In this document: in pieces, positions 27,021 to 35,813 of the stretch
How positions within the stretch are numbered: position 1 is the stretch's first letter
Layout of the letters: every line of letters begins with the position of its first letter
NCBI GenBank assembly: GCA_944321365.1
Contig: CALULA010000001.1
Coordinates: 62,001-126,000 of the forward strand
Direction: 5' to 3'
Length of the DNA: 64,000 nucleotides
Source of the DNA: an uncultured Paraprevotella sp.
Lineage (GTDB): Bacteria; Bacteroidota; Bacteroidia; Bacteroidales; Bacteroidaceae
The notes under the pieces: generated by a model
Databases searched by the model: none
Seen by the model: only the letters and a program-made list of their open reading frames with translations
Told to the model about the DNA's origin: nothing
Translations under genes and position numbers: made by a program

Positions 27021-28889
27021 TCAGAACTGGAAGTAGATGAACGGCTGCATTTCTGCTGTGACAAACTGATAGAGGATGAACACGGCGAGCACGACAGCGG
27101 CGGCCATCAACGGCAGCGGCATGCGGGCAAACCAGATGCGATAGCGGCGTTTCCAGTTGTCAGGAAGCCAGTGTATGATCATTCCCAGCAGGAAAAGAGC
27201 AAACACTTTGTCATAGGCCAGAATGATGTCACCCACGTTGGCGTTCCATGCCGACCCGATTTGATTCACCATTTCTGTTGCGATGCGCCATGCCGTCTCG
27301 TTGGCCGTGGCCGGGTCGAGGTTGGAACCGGAACGGAAGAACAGGCGGGTGAACGTGATGAACACGAATGTGACCCACACGGCCCAGGCATGACCGAGCC
27401 AACCCACACGCCATTGGGCACGGCTTGTCTTGTATACGTATTTGACGAGTGCGCTCACGGCGATGAAAAGCATGAACACGAGGAACAGATTCCATACAGG
27501 AGCCGGGATGAGCACGGAGAATGCCCATACGAGTGCCAGAAAAAATGCCGACCATGCCAGCTGCCAGAACGGCCGGATGTCGCGCCAGAACTTGTAGATG
27601 ATCATGCCCACACCGTTCAGGCCGCCCCATACCATGAAGTTGCAGCTGGCGCCGTGCCACAGTCCGCCGAGCAGCATGGTGATCATGGAGTTCAGATTGG
27701 CCCAGATCTTTTTGCGCCGTTCGGGGTAACGTATTCCGGTATAGACCACGGCGACACCAAGCAAGAGTACCCCCAATGCGACATACAGGTTTCCGGAAAG
27801 AATCAATGCCACGATGGTGATGGTCAATATCCAGAAATACGTGCCGAAGGTGGCGTTGCGGTTGCCGCCCAGCGGGATGTACAGATAAGTCTGCAACCAG
27901 CGTGAGAGCGAGATGTGCCAACGTTTCCAGAAGTTGCTGCAGTTCGGGGCTTTATACGGTGAGTTGAAGTTGCGCGGCAGATAGAAGCCCATGAGCAGTG
28001 ACAGACCTATGGCGATGTCCGTGTAGCCGGAGAAGTCGGCATATACTTGCAGTGAATAGGCAAATAAGGCCATCAGGTTTTCAAAACCCGAAAACAGCAT
28101 CGGGTTGTCAAACACACGGTCGATGAAGTTCACGGCAATATAGTCGCTCAGAATGATTTTCTTGAACAGTCCGTTGAGAATCCAGAACACGGCCATGCCG
28201 AATTGCAGCCGGCTCAGCCGGTATTTGCGGTAGAGTTGCGGAATGAAGTCGCTGGCTTTTACGATAGGACCGGCTACGAGCTGCGGAAAGAACGTGACGA
28301 AGAAACCGAAATCGAAGAAATTGCGCACGGGTTTAATCAGTCCCTTATAGACATCAGCCGTATAACTGATGATTTGGAATGTGTAGAACGAGATACCCAC
28401 AGGCAGAATGATGCGGTCTACGCTGAACACCGGTTCTCCCGCAACACGGTTGAAACCTTCGGCCAAGACGTTGGTTACCTCAAAGGATGTACCACAGACC
28501 GTGTTCACCAAGTCGGCAAAGAAGTAGGCATATTTGAAATAGCACAGTATGGACAGGTCGATTGTCACGCTGAGGATGAGGAACAGCCGTTTTTTCCATC
28601 GCGCCCGGCTCCGGTAGATGAACTGTGCGATGATGAAATCGCTCAGAGTGACGAAAAGCAGCAGGCCGAAGAACAGGCCGCTTGTTTTGTAATAGAACAG
28701 CACGCTGACAAAGAACAGATAAGTGTTGCGCAGCAGACGGCGGTTGCGGAAAAGGGAAAATACGGCGAAAACGATGGCGAAGAACGCCCAGAACTGGAAT
28801 TGGGTGAAAAGCAGCGGGCTGTTTGCATCGAACGAGAATACGCTTTTCAGATAGTCTGCCAGCTGCAGCAGTATCGTGTTATCTTTCAT
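27021..28889 (-). CDS. MBOAT family O-acyltransferase (AlgI-like)
   Basis: This 622-residue polytopic membrane enzyme is predicted to pass acetyl groups across the membrane for glycan O-acetylation. NFNSPYKAPNCSNFWKRWHISLSRW is the AlgI/DltB signature region, and the catalytic His lies in GGLWHGASCNFMVWGGLNG. It is longer than AlgI (~470 residues), with extra C-terminal helices. The start overlaps the stop of the SGNH lipoprotein gene by 4 nt, so the two are translationally coupled. The two upstream SGNH proteins would perform the periplasmic transfer, as AlgX/AlgJ do in alginate acetylation. Confidence 0.92.
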   Translation of the reverse strand: MKDNTILLQLADYLKSVFSFDANSPLLFTQFQFWAFFAIVFAVFSLFRNRRLLRNTYLFFVSVLFYYKTSGLFFGLLLFVTLSDFIIAQFIYRSRARWKKRLFLILSVTIDLSILCYFKYAYFFADLVNTVCGTSFEVTNVLAEGFNRVAGEPVFSVDRIILPVGISFYTFQIISYTADVYKGLIKPVRNFFDFGFFVTFFPQLVAGPIVKASDFIPQLYRKYRLSRLQFGMAVFWILNGLFKKIILSDYIAVNFIDRVFDNPMLFSGFENLMALFAYSLQVYADFSGYTDIAIGLSLLMGFYLPRNFNSPYKAPNCSNFWKRWHISLSRWLQTYLYIPLGGNRNATFGTYFWILTITIVALILSGNLYVALGVLLLGVAVVYTGIRYPERRKKIWANLNSMITMLLGGLWHGASCNFMVWGGLNGVGMIIYKFWRDIRPFWQLAWSAFFLALVWAFSVLIPAPVWNLFLVFMLFIAVSALVKYVYKTSRAQWRVGWLGHAWAVWVTFVFITFTRLFFRSGSNLDPATANETAWRIATEMVNQIGSAWNANVGDIILAYDKVFALFLLGMIIHWLPDNWKRRYRIWFARMPLPLMAAAVVLAVFILYQFVTAEMQPFIYFQF

Positions 28890-30163
28890 TTCTTTTCAGC
28901 ATGTAAATAGTCGGTTATGATGGCGTTGTAGAGCAGGTCGGCCACCAGACGGTAGCCTTCGGCTGTAAAATGGATACGGTCGCTGCGCATCAGGCCTTTG
29001 CCACGCCACAGGGCCGAGGAGCGCGAACCGCCCATGACCGTGTACTGATCCCATACGGCTCCGCCATATTCCTTGGCCAGCTCCTTCATGGCTTTGGCTA
29101 CGCGGGCCGTGTTGGGGTTGGTGCGCTTTCCGTAACGGCGCCCCAGGTTGAGCAGACAATCGTTGTTGGTGATGAACAGCAGGGCGCAGTGCGGGTTGGC
29201 CGCCTTGAACAGGGTGATGAGGCGGCGGTAGTTGGCTTTGAACTTTTCGGGGTCGAAGCGTTCGGGCGGAACGTTGGCGTCGTTGATGCCGATGCCGAAA
29301 ATGGCCAGATCCGGAGCGATGAGGCTCAGTTCTTGCGGCAGTCGGGTGCAGCGCAGCCAGGCCGGGACGTCTGCCCCGTTGATGCCTGCGGCATGATAGG
29401 TAATGCCGTCGCGTCCGTTTTCCGGCAGGATGCCGGTCAGCGTGAAGCGTCCGCCGGCAGGAATACGGAAAAAAAGGTCTGCTTGGGTGCAGGCTTCAGG
29501 AAAGTTGATGACATAACCGCCGGCTGCGGTGTCGCGGTGAGCCAAGAGTTTCTGGCCGTGGTGCATGGCATAAGGGCAGGCCGTGGTGTCCGAGGCATAT
29601 CCCAACAGTCGCAGACGGTCGAAATAGAAAGGAACGGAGTCGTGCAGGTTGAGCGTGATCGAGAGCGATGCTCCGTTGTCTTGTGTACTGACGGCCGCTC
29701 CGGCAATGCCCATCGAGTCTCTTCCGTCGGGTTTGATGCAGCGGGTGCTTTCCCAGTGGCCGGAATAACTGATGCGGTAGTTCTGCGGGACGTTGGTGCG
29801 CAGGATGCGGAGCGGGAAGAGCAGGCCACGTTCTGTCATGACAGAATCCGCCAGTGTGGCAAAGTCCGTGCGCAGGCGGTGGCTCATGTAGCCGGCCTGC
29901 ACGTGACTGCCTCCGATATGCAGGATGGAGATGTGCCCTTTTCTGGTTTGCAGCAGGGTGTCCAGCTTTTGGTATAGCGTGTCGAACTGTGCATGTCCTC
30001 CGGGAAATTGCAGCATGTTTTCTTCATAGCGGATGAAAGGGTAGGTGGGAAGCGGGCGGAGTTCGCCTTTGCGCGCTGTGCTGTCTTGCTCCGCACTTAC
30101 CATGCAGGAGGCCAGCAGGATGAATGCCGTCAGGCAAACGTATATGTGGATGATTCTTTTCAT
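28886..30163 (-). CDS. SGNH/GDSL hydrolase-like lipoprotein
   Basis: This is a secreted lipoprotein of 425 residues. The signal peptide ends in the lipobox LLASC with Cys20, so it is membrane-anchored. The SGNH blocks are ILHIGGSHVQAG (nucleophile Ser), FGIGINDANVP and SDRIHFTAEGYRLVADLL with the Asp/His pair. A beta-rich insert lies between blocks I and III. By context with the MBOAT it probably acetylates or deacetylates an extracytoplasmic glycan. It follows the other SGNH gene by 6 nt. Confidence 0.85.
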   Translation of the reverse strand: MKRIIHIYVCLTAFILLASCMVSAEQDSTARKGELRPLPTYPFIRYEENMLQFPGGHAQFDTLYQKLDTLLQTRKGHISILHIGGSHVQAGYMSHRLRTDFATLADSVMTERGLLFPLRILRTNVPQNYRISYSGHWESTRCIKPDGRDSMGIAGAAVSTQDNGASLSITLNLHDSVPFYFDRLRLLGYASDTTACPYAMHHGQKLLAHRDTAAGGYVINFPEACTQADLFFRIPAGGRFTLTGILPENGRDGITYHAAGINGADVPAWLRCTRLPQELSLIAPDLAIFGIGINDANVPPERFDPEKFKANYRRLITLFKAANPHCALLFITNNDCLLNLGRRYGKRTNPNTARVAKAMKELAKEYGGAVWDQYTVMGGSRSSALWRGKGLMRSDRIHFTAEGYRLVADLLYNAIITDYLHAEKK

Positions 30164-30169
30164 TGCGGG

Positions 30170-31816
30170 TTATTTTTGATGGATTGCGGAGTCGCGGGCA
30201 GGAACTGCACTGTCGGTTGCCGGACTGTCGCCGGGATTTGTAGCAAGGGTTGCCGCGCGGGACGTCTGCTCTGCGTGCCGCCGGTTGGTCGTGTCGGCGG
30301 ATGTGGCAGCTTTTGTCCGGTCGCTGTCGGTGCTGTCGGCGGCTGGTTGACTGTCCGGCAGAGTCGTGCCGGTGCTGTCTATCACCAGCTCCGTGCTGTC
30401 TGCGCTCAGTCTCAGCCTGTCTTTTCCGGTGCGGAAGCGATAGAATTTGTGATAATACTCCAGCGTCTCATAGAGCATGTTGCCTACGTGGCGTGCACCC
30501 TTCGGCGTGAAATGCACGTAGTCCGGTCCGGCCAGCTGACTGTCTACCCATTTAAGCATGGAGCCGCGTCCGCCCATGACGGCATACAGATCCCAGTAGG
30601 CAATGCCGCATTCGTCTGCCATTTGTTTCAGGGCCTCCACAATGCGGGGCAGCATGGGGTAGGTCTGCATCTGTCCGTCTATGGATGTAGACATGTCCGA
30701 CGGGCCGATGAAGAGCATGCGGGCTTCGGGGGCCAGCCGCCTTAGGTAGTCAATCTGTCGTTTCAGACCGGCTGTATACGAGGCGATGCCCTTGTCGTTT
30801 TTCAGATAGGGCACGGAATTGCCGCCGTATTGCAGGATGATGAACCGTACGTTTTCGCGTCGGTAGAATGGTGCGAGCGTTGTCTGGCTGATGGAGGTGA
30901 AGATTGTTCCGGAGCAGCCTCGCATGGGAATGTTGTCCACTGCCACGCCGTTTGTTCCGTCGAGCAGGATGCCGTAGATGTCAGTCTGCCCCTCGACGGT
31001 CAGGGTGACGGTGGTGCGCGATGTGTTCAGACGGGCCGTGTAGAAGTATATTCCCGCGCCGTTTTGCGACTCGTCCATCGTCAGCGTGTCGCCTGCAACC
31101 GTGATGCGGGCTTCTACGGGGCTTTTTGTCAGCAGTGTGACGCGGCTGAAACGCGATGCACTGCGGTAAGTGTCGCGCATGCGTGTGGTGAAACTGAATG
31201 TGGCTGTGCCGTCTATGGTGGCGGTCTGTCCCATCGGGCCGTAGGCTTTGTCGGTCAGTCGCATGTCGGCGGGGCCATATACGAGGTGACGGGGCAGCCC
31301 GTCGGGGACGGCGGTCTGCGAGAGCGTGTAGGTGCCTATGGTCTGTATGGCCGGCACCAGTCCTACGCCGTTGCCGCCGAAGCGTTCCTGGAACGCCTCG
31401 CGCAGGACCGAGGTTATCCGGTCGCCCTCCAGTTGCGAGTCGCCGTAGTGCATGATGCGCAGGGGGTGCCGGCGGGCGGTTTCGAGTGCGTCGAAGAGCG
31501 GGTCAAGGTAACCTATGCTGTCGTGCGGCATGTAGATGCGTGCCGGATTGGTCCGGCAGTAGTCGAGAAATTCGCTTTCCTTTTCGGCCTTGAGGGCGTC
31601 CATGCGCATTTGCATCAGTTCCTCCGTGGTCAGGGTGTCCTCCGGCACGGTGTCGGTCGGGGTGGTGTCCGGTTGTGTGCGCATCACTTCAGCCAGTGTG
31701 GGGAATTTCAGCTGCATGTTGCCTATGGTCAGGCCCTCTTCCGGAAACGTGTAGGCGATGAGGGCCAGAAAGCCTATGACTGAAAAAATGAAAATGACGA
31801 TGGTGCTGACTTTCAT
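30170..31816 (-). CDS. Membrane-anchored SGNH/GDSL hydrolase-like protein
   Basis: This 548-residue protein has one N-terminal anchor (IVIFIFSVIGFLALIAY) and a periplasmic SGNH domain. MHYGDSQLEGDRI carries the nucleophile, ILQYGGNSV is block III, and DYVHFTPKGARHVGNML has the Asp/His. Between them lies a beta-sandwich-like insert, as in AlgX/PatB-type acetyltransferases. The last ~60 residues are Ala/Thr/Ser/Asp-rich low complexity, probably a flexible tail. It is the first gene of the three-gene acetylation operon, with a -7 box 32 nt upstream. Confidence 0.85.
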   Translation of the reverse strand: MKVSTIVIFIFSVIGFLALIAYTFPEEGLTIGNMQLKFPTLAEVMRTQPDTTPTDTVPEDTLTTEELMQMRMDALKAEKESEFLDYCRTNPARIYMPHDSIGYLDPLFDALETARRHPLRIMHYGDSQLEGDRITSVLREAFQERFGGNGVGLVPAIQTIGTYTLSQTAVPDGLPRHLVYGPADMRLTDKAYGPMGQTATIDGTATFSFTTRMRDTYRSASRFSRVTLLTKSPVEARITVAGDTLTMDESQNGAGIYFYTARLNTSRTTVTLTVEGQTDIYGILLDGTNGVAVDNIPMRGCSGTIFTSISQTTLAPFYRRENVRFIILQYGGNSVPYLKNDKGIASYTAGLKRQIDYLRRLAPEARMLFIGPSDMSTSIDGQMQTYPMLPRIVEALKQMADECGIAYWDLYAVMGGRGSMLKWVDSQLAGPDYVHFTPKGARHVGNMLYETLEYYHKFYRFRTGKDRLRLSADSTELVIDSTGTTLPDSQPAADSTDSDRTKAATSADTTNRRHAEQTSRAATLATNPGDSPATDSAVPARDSAIHQK

Positions 31817-31847
31817 CCTGTTTCTTTGTGTTGTGGAAAAAACACCG

Positions 31848-31855
31848 CAAAGATA
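31848..31855 (-). promoter_or_regulatory. -7 promoter box for the SGNH-SGNH-MBOAT operon
   Basis: Minus-strand TATCTTTG lies 32 nt before ATG 31816. Confidence 0.6.
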
Positions 31856-31949
31856 CGCATTAAAATTGAAACGGCATCCATTTCGTGCTGCCGATTAGTG
31901 GTTCAGGGGCGGAATGTCTGTCGGGTTGCCCGTTGATGTCTTCCGGACT

Positions 31950-32128
31950 GGTCCGGAAGGGCGGCGGTGTCTTTGCGCAAAGACGCGCCTGTTCTTGCGC
32001 AAGGTTGCGGATGTTCTTGCGCAAGACTGAGGCTTGCGTTGCGCCATGCCGGAAACTGCATTGCGCCATGCCAAAAACCGCACGGTGGAATGCCGGAAAA
32101 TGCACGGTGTCGTGCGGCGGACCGTCTT
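31950..32128 (+). repeat. 22-bp phased repeat array 5 (longest; two subfamilies in one phase)
   Basis: Phase points are 31974, 31996, 32018, 32040, 32062, 32084 and 32106, with a weak copy at 31952. The first three have the usual TGCGCAAGAC-like core. From 32040 the core becomes TGCGCCATGCC followed by an A-rich stretch, and this second type is repeated with the same 22-nt spacing. It lies in the 453-bp gap between the DUF5723 gene terminator and the SGNH promoter. Confidence 0.8.
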
Positions 32129-32202
32129 GTGCCGGGCACGGGGGCGGAGTGCTGGCGGGGATGCCTCGCAGTGCAGGTGCCTGTGGAATGTGTGTGGGCC
32201 GG

Positions 32203-32240
32203 AAAAAAAAGAGAGACCGGCAACCGTGCCGGTCTCTCTT
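32203..32240 (-). terminator. Intrinsic terminator of the DUF5723 operon
   Basis: AGAGAGACCGGCA pairs with TGCCGGTCTCTCT around a 4-nt loop. On the minus strand it is followed by a run of eight T. Confidence 0.92.
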
Positions 32241-32269
32241 CAGAAATTATGTAGGAGATAACCTTTTGA

Positions 32270-33721
32270 TCAGTCGTTGCTTGCCAGACTGCCGAAGGGG
32301 AAGTTGATGCCGATGCTGAAGTTCATGTTGGCACGTCCGGCCGGGATGAACTGCGGCGTGACCTTGAAGAACTGATGGTTGCTTCCGAGGAAGAGGTTGA
32401 ATCCTCTGGTGTGGAAGTTCGCTATCCAGCCGAATGAGGAACCGAACGACGAGATGGCGTAGCTGATGGATGCGTCGAAGCACTTCACCGGGGCCACATT
32501 GGCCGAGAAGCGGCCTTCCGACCAGGAATAGCGGCCGTTGATGCGCGTAGATTCCAGGAAACCGAACTTCAGCTTGTCGTAGTATGGCAAGGTGTATAAG
32601 GCACCGATGTTCAGCGTGGCCCCCAGGGCCTTGGCCTTGCGTCCCTTGCCCTGTGCCTTCATCTGGAACAGGTCTTCCAGGTCGTCCGTCAGATTGTCTA
32701 TCTGGTCTTCGATGGACATGCCCGGAGCGGCTTCGTCCGAGTCGAACGGCACGTCGTGGAAACCGTCGAACTCCCACGGCTCCATCATCATGGATGCCTG
32801 CGTGGCGTTCTTGTAGCTGATCCAGCCCAGGTCAAGGAGTGCCATGGACAGCTCCAGATCCTCACGCAGCTGGTAGGTGGCTCCAAAGTCGAAAGCCATG
32901 CCGAAGCCGCCGATGGGGTCGCCGGTGTCGATGTTGTCGAAGTCCAGCTCTTCTTCCTGTTCCGTGCCCGTCACTACACCTTGCTCGTTGGTCACGTTCT
33001 TGGTCTTCATCTTCGTGGGGATATCTACGATACCGGCCGAGGTGAATTCACCGTCGCCGGAAACCATCCACTTGTCGTCCGACAGCACCAGACGCATGTT
33101 GTTGGCGTGGAAGTCGGCGTTGTAGATGCCCAGCAGGAACTTCACCTTTGCGCCCACGCGGAGCTTGTCGGTGATCTGGCGCGAGTGGCCGAGTGCGATT
33201 TCAGCGTAGTTGTTGGTGTATATGCCCAGGTCCTCCAGATTATATTCTGTGTATCCGTTCTGCATGCCTACCTTGGCAAATTCAAACAGGCCTCCGGGCA
33301 GGTTCATCCGTGTGCCGCTTTTGACAGAGAGGTCAAAGGTGTTGAATCCGCCCCACTTGTGGAAGCCGAACGAGATGATGTTCAGGTTCAGGTCCAAATT
33401 CAGTCGGTTGCGGTCTTTCAGCTTGTCCAGGAACTCGTTGCTTGATACGCTTTCGTTCAGGAAAGTGGTAAGGTCGCCGCTGGGAGTCTTGTACAGGAAG
33501 GTCGACAGACCGATGTTGGACTGCAGTCCCACGTTGAAGTTGCCCAGGATGGGCATGCCCACGTAGTTCCGCTCGCTGGCGAACGCAGGGTTCATCTGGT
33601 GACGATAGACATAGCCTTCGGTGAAATAGGCTGAGCGCAGGGTGTTCTGTGCCAAGGCTGTGGCCGCAGGAGCGAAAAGTGCGGCGAGCAGGGCTGCTGC
33701 TATTTTATTTCTTTTCTTCAT
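32270..33721 (-). CDS. DUF5723-type outer-membrane barrel protein
   Basis: This 483-residue protein has a cleavable signal peptide (KIAAALLAALFAPAATALAQ) and then a mature part of alternating strands typical of a beta-barrel. LRSAYFTEGYVYRHQMNPAFASERNYVGMP is the N-terminal signature of the DUF5723/PorV-like family of Bacteroidota. An acidic insert occurs near residues 230-245. It ends with strand-like FSIGINFPFGSLASND. It lies 23 nt downstream of a large lipoprotein gene, forming a two-gene surface module of unknown cargo. Confidence 0.8.
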   Translation of the reverse strand: MKKRNKIAAALLAALFAPAATALAQNTLRSAYFTEGYVYRHQMNPAFASERNYVGMPILGNFNVGLQSNIGLSTFLYKTPSGDLTTFLNESVSSNEFLDKLKDRNRLNLDLNLNIISFGFHKWGGFNTFDLSVKSGTRMNLPGGLFEFAKVGMQNGYTEYNLEDLGIYTNNYAEIALGHSRQITDKLRVGAKVKFLLGIYNADFHANNMRLVLSDDKWMVSGDGEFTSAGIVDIPTKMKTKNVTNEQGVVTGTEQEEELDFDNIDTGDPIGGFGMAFDFGATYQLREDLELSMALLDLGWISYKNATQASMMMEPWEFDGFHDVPFDSDEAAPGMSIEDQIDNLTDDLEDLFQMKAQGKGRKAKALGATLNIGALYTLPYYDKLKFGFLESTRINGRYSWSEGRFSANVAPVKCFDASISYAISSFGSSFGWIANFHTRGFNLFLGSNHQFFKVTPQFIPAGRANMNFSIGINFPFGSLASND

Positions 33722-33744
33722 GATGTTTTCGTGTTTGGATGTTG

Positions 33745-35553
33745 TTAATTCAAGTCTACTGTCACTCCGTTTTCTATGCGTATGCGTATGTTGTTGAGCT
33801 GAAGCGACATGCTTTCGTTAAGCGTGGCGTTCATGTCCGGCGTCACATCCTTGTTGTTCCCCCTGAATGTGATGATCAGACCGTCCCAGTTGGACATGCT
33901 GCCTTCCTTGCAACTGATTCGCAGCTCTACGTTGCTTTCCGTGGCCTGTGTGGAGGCATCGCCCTTGATTTTCCGTCCGGCCCGGATGGTGCCGTTCACG
34001 GGGTCTACGTTCACGTCCGGATAGACGTTCCCGTCGAGGTCTATGGCCTTCGCCTCTATCTCAAAGTCGAGCGGAATGCCGTTCAGGGCCGTCATGCTCA
34101 CTACGGCTGTGCGGATGCTGAGATCCTCAAGGTCACCGGCCCAGTCGTTGATGGTGTCTTTGTAGACGATGTCCAGCTGTGGTCCGAATTTCAGCGGGGC
34201 GTTCAGGCCGTAGATGGTGTTCACTTCATAGTGTGCGCCGTCTTCTCCCAAATCAATGGTAGTTTCGTTCTGGACGGCCTGGGCGTTCACTTCGGTCAGA
34301 CGGACTTCATCGGGGATGTGGCGTGTCATTTCATACAGGTTGTCGTCCAGTATGATGTTATACTGTGGGTCTATGTTGTCCATGCGTTTGCGGGAGAGGT
34401 AGTATTCCGACGTGTAGTTGCCCGGTATTACGATGCTCTGTCCCGGAGTGTTTACAGTTCTGTCCGTACCTATTCCGAAGCCTTGGGCGGTCACTCCGTC
34501 TTTTGTCCAGTTGAGGTGAGCCTGCAGGTTGACGGTGGCAGGCGTGGTGTTTGTCAGCTTCAGTTTGATGCAGGGATTGTCGATGTCAAGGTCGGTGTTC
34601 TCATCTTTCAGGAAATCGGGCACGTCATTCACCGTGATGGGGTCTACGTTCACATCAATGTCCGGATCGATGACGCCCGTCACGGCCATCAGATAGAACG
34701 GTTCCAGCTCGGTGTCGTTCATCAGCGTTACGTTGATGTCGCCCGTTCCGGGGTCGGCTGTCGTGGCTCTTCCGTTGGCTATGACGTTAGTTTTCAAGCT
34801 GAAATGTCCGGGACTGGTGAGTCCTTGTCCGCGGGGGAAGTTGTGAATGCGTCTGAAACGTACGGGGATGCGCAACGTCTCTCCGCGTCTGATCGACTGG
34901 TCATTCAGGAACACGATGGTCTGGGGGTCGTCATTGGCAAAGCCGTAGTTCTCGGTGTCCAGCAGCTCGAAGTCGATGTTGTCCGAGGCGTCAGACTCCT
35001 CCATCCGTATGGCCACGTTGAGTCCCCGCTTCAGGGTGATGGCGTTCACGTTGCCGCTGTTGTCATTAAACCACATCGTCATGTCGCCGGTGAAGTCCAC
35101 GTCGGCCGAGCTGATGTCCTGTATGTCGGTGGTCACATCGTCTTTCGTGAAGGTGAAACTCATCTTCACGTCTTTGATTTCGGCTTCCAGCACACCGGTC
35201 ATCCCGCCGGGGTTGTAGAAATTCAGCGGGGTGGTGCTGCGATCGGTTTCTACATGCTCAATATAGACGGCATCCACATCGACATCTGTGTCCGTCGTGT
35301 CGGACTTGTCCAAGGCATAGTCGCCGTTCTCGTCAGCCTGGATGATGCTGTTCTCTTCCAGATCCATGATGTCGGCCAGTGTGAACTCTTCGGTTCCGCT
35401 GCCCGGAATGTTCAGGTTTCCGCCGATGGTGATGGTCATGTCTATGTCCTTGCTCAGGTCATAGTCGTCTTCCACGCATGCCGTTAGGAGGAAAGGTGCT
35501 AATGCGGTTGCCCATAGTGCAACTTTTGTTAGTCTTTGCTTTTCCATATTCAT
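33745..35553 (-). CDS. Large hypothetical lipoprotein paired with the DUF5723 barrel
   Basis: The protein is about 602 residues. The start MNMEKQRLTKVALWATALAPF leads to the lipobox LLTAC, so it is a lipoprotein. The mature part is acidic and strand-rich, with many D/N/T residues (DYDLSKDIDMTITIGGNLNIPG) and several repeats that look like Ig-type beta-sandwiches. No enzymatic motif is visible. I chose ATG 35553 because a -7 box at 35628-35635 places the transcript start inside the longer open frame (which begins at 35628). The next ATG, 35547, is also possible. A surface-exposed adhesin or matrix role is only a guess. Confidence 0.65.
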   Translation of the reverse strand: MNMEKQRLTKVALWATALAPFLLTACVEDDYDLSKDIDMTITIGGNLNIPGSGTEEFTLADIMDLEENSIIQADENGDYALDKSDTTDTDVDVDAVYIEHVETDRSTTPLNFYNPGGMTGVLEAEIKDVKMSFTFTKDDVTTDIQDISSADVDFTGDMTMWFNDNSGNVNAITLKRGLNVAIRMEESDASDNIDFELLDTENYGFANDDPQTIVFLNDQSIRRGETLRIPVRFRRIHNFPRGQGLTSPGHFSLKTNVIANGRATTADPGTGDINVTLMNDTELEPFYLMAVTGVIDPDIDVNVDPITVNDVPDFLKDENTDLDIDNPCIKLKLTNTTPATVNLQAHLNWTKDGVTAQGFGIGTDRTVNTPGQSIVIPGNYTSEYYLSRKRMDNIDPQYNIILDDNLYEMTRHIPDEVRLTEVNAQAVQNETTIDLGEDGAHYEVNTIYGLNAPLKFGPQLDIVYKDTINDWAGDLEDLSIRTAVVSMTALNGIPLDFEIEAKAIDLDGNVYPDVNVDPVNGTIRAGRKIKGDASTQATESNVELRISCKEGSMSNWDGLIITFRGNNKDVTPDMNATLNESMSLQLNNIRIRIENGVTVDLN

Positions 35554-35627
35554 ATAGTTTTTTAAAGATGATAGAGTCTTTTTCAGAAGTTTTTGCAACT
35601 GGATATAGCTTAGCTTAACCATTCGCA

Positions 35628-35635
35628 AAGATATG
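35628..35635 (-). promoter_or_regulatory. -7 promoter box for the lipoprotein-DUF5723 operon
   Basis: Minus-strand TATCTTTG lies about 75 nt before the chosen start, so this leader is among the longest in the window. Confidence 0.6.
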
Positions 35636-35764
35636 TAAAATAATAATAACTTGTTTGTATTTTGATGGAATATTTTATCTTTTGTCTGATTTTACGGGAA
35701 AGGTATTCTGATGATTTGATTCATTTTTCGGGGCTATATGGTAATGAAATCAGGCTTTTTTGCT

Positions 35765-35772
35765 TAACTTTG
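35765..35772 (+). promoter_or_regulatory. -7 promoter box for purL
   Basis: TAACTTTG lies 42 nt before the purL ATG at 35814. It also rules out the longer frame starting at 35760. Confidence 0.6.
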
Positions 35773-35813
35773 CAGCGAAAGTTTTTTATTCAAACCTGTT
35801 ACAAATAGTGATT

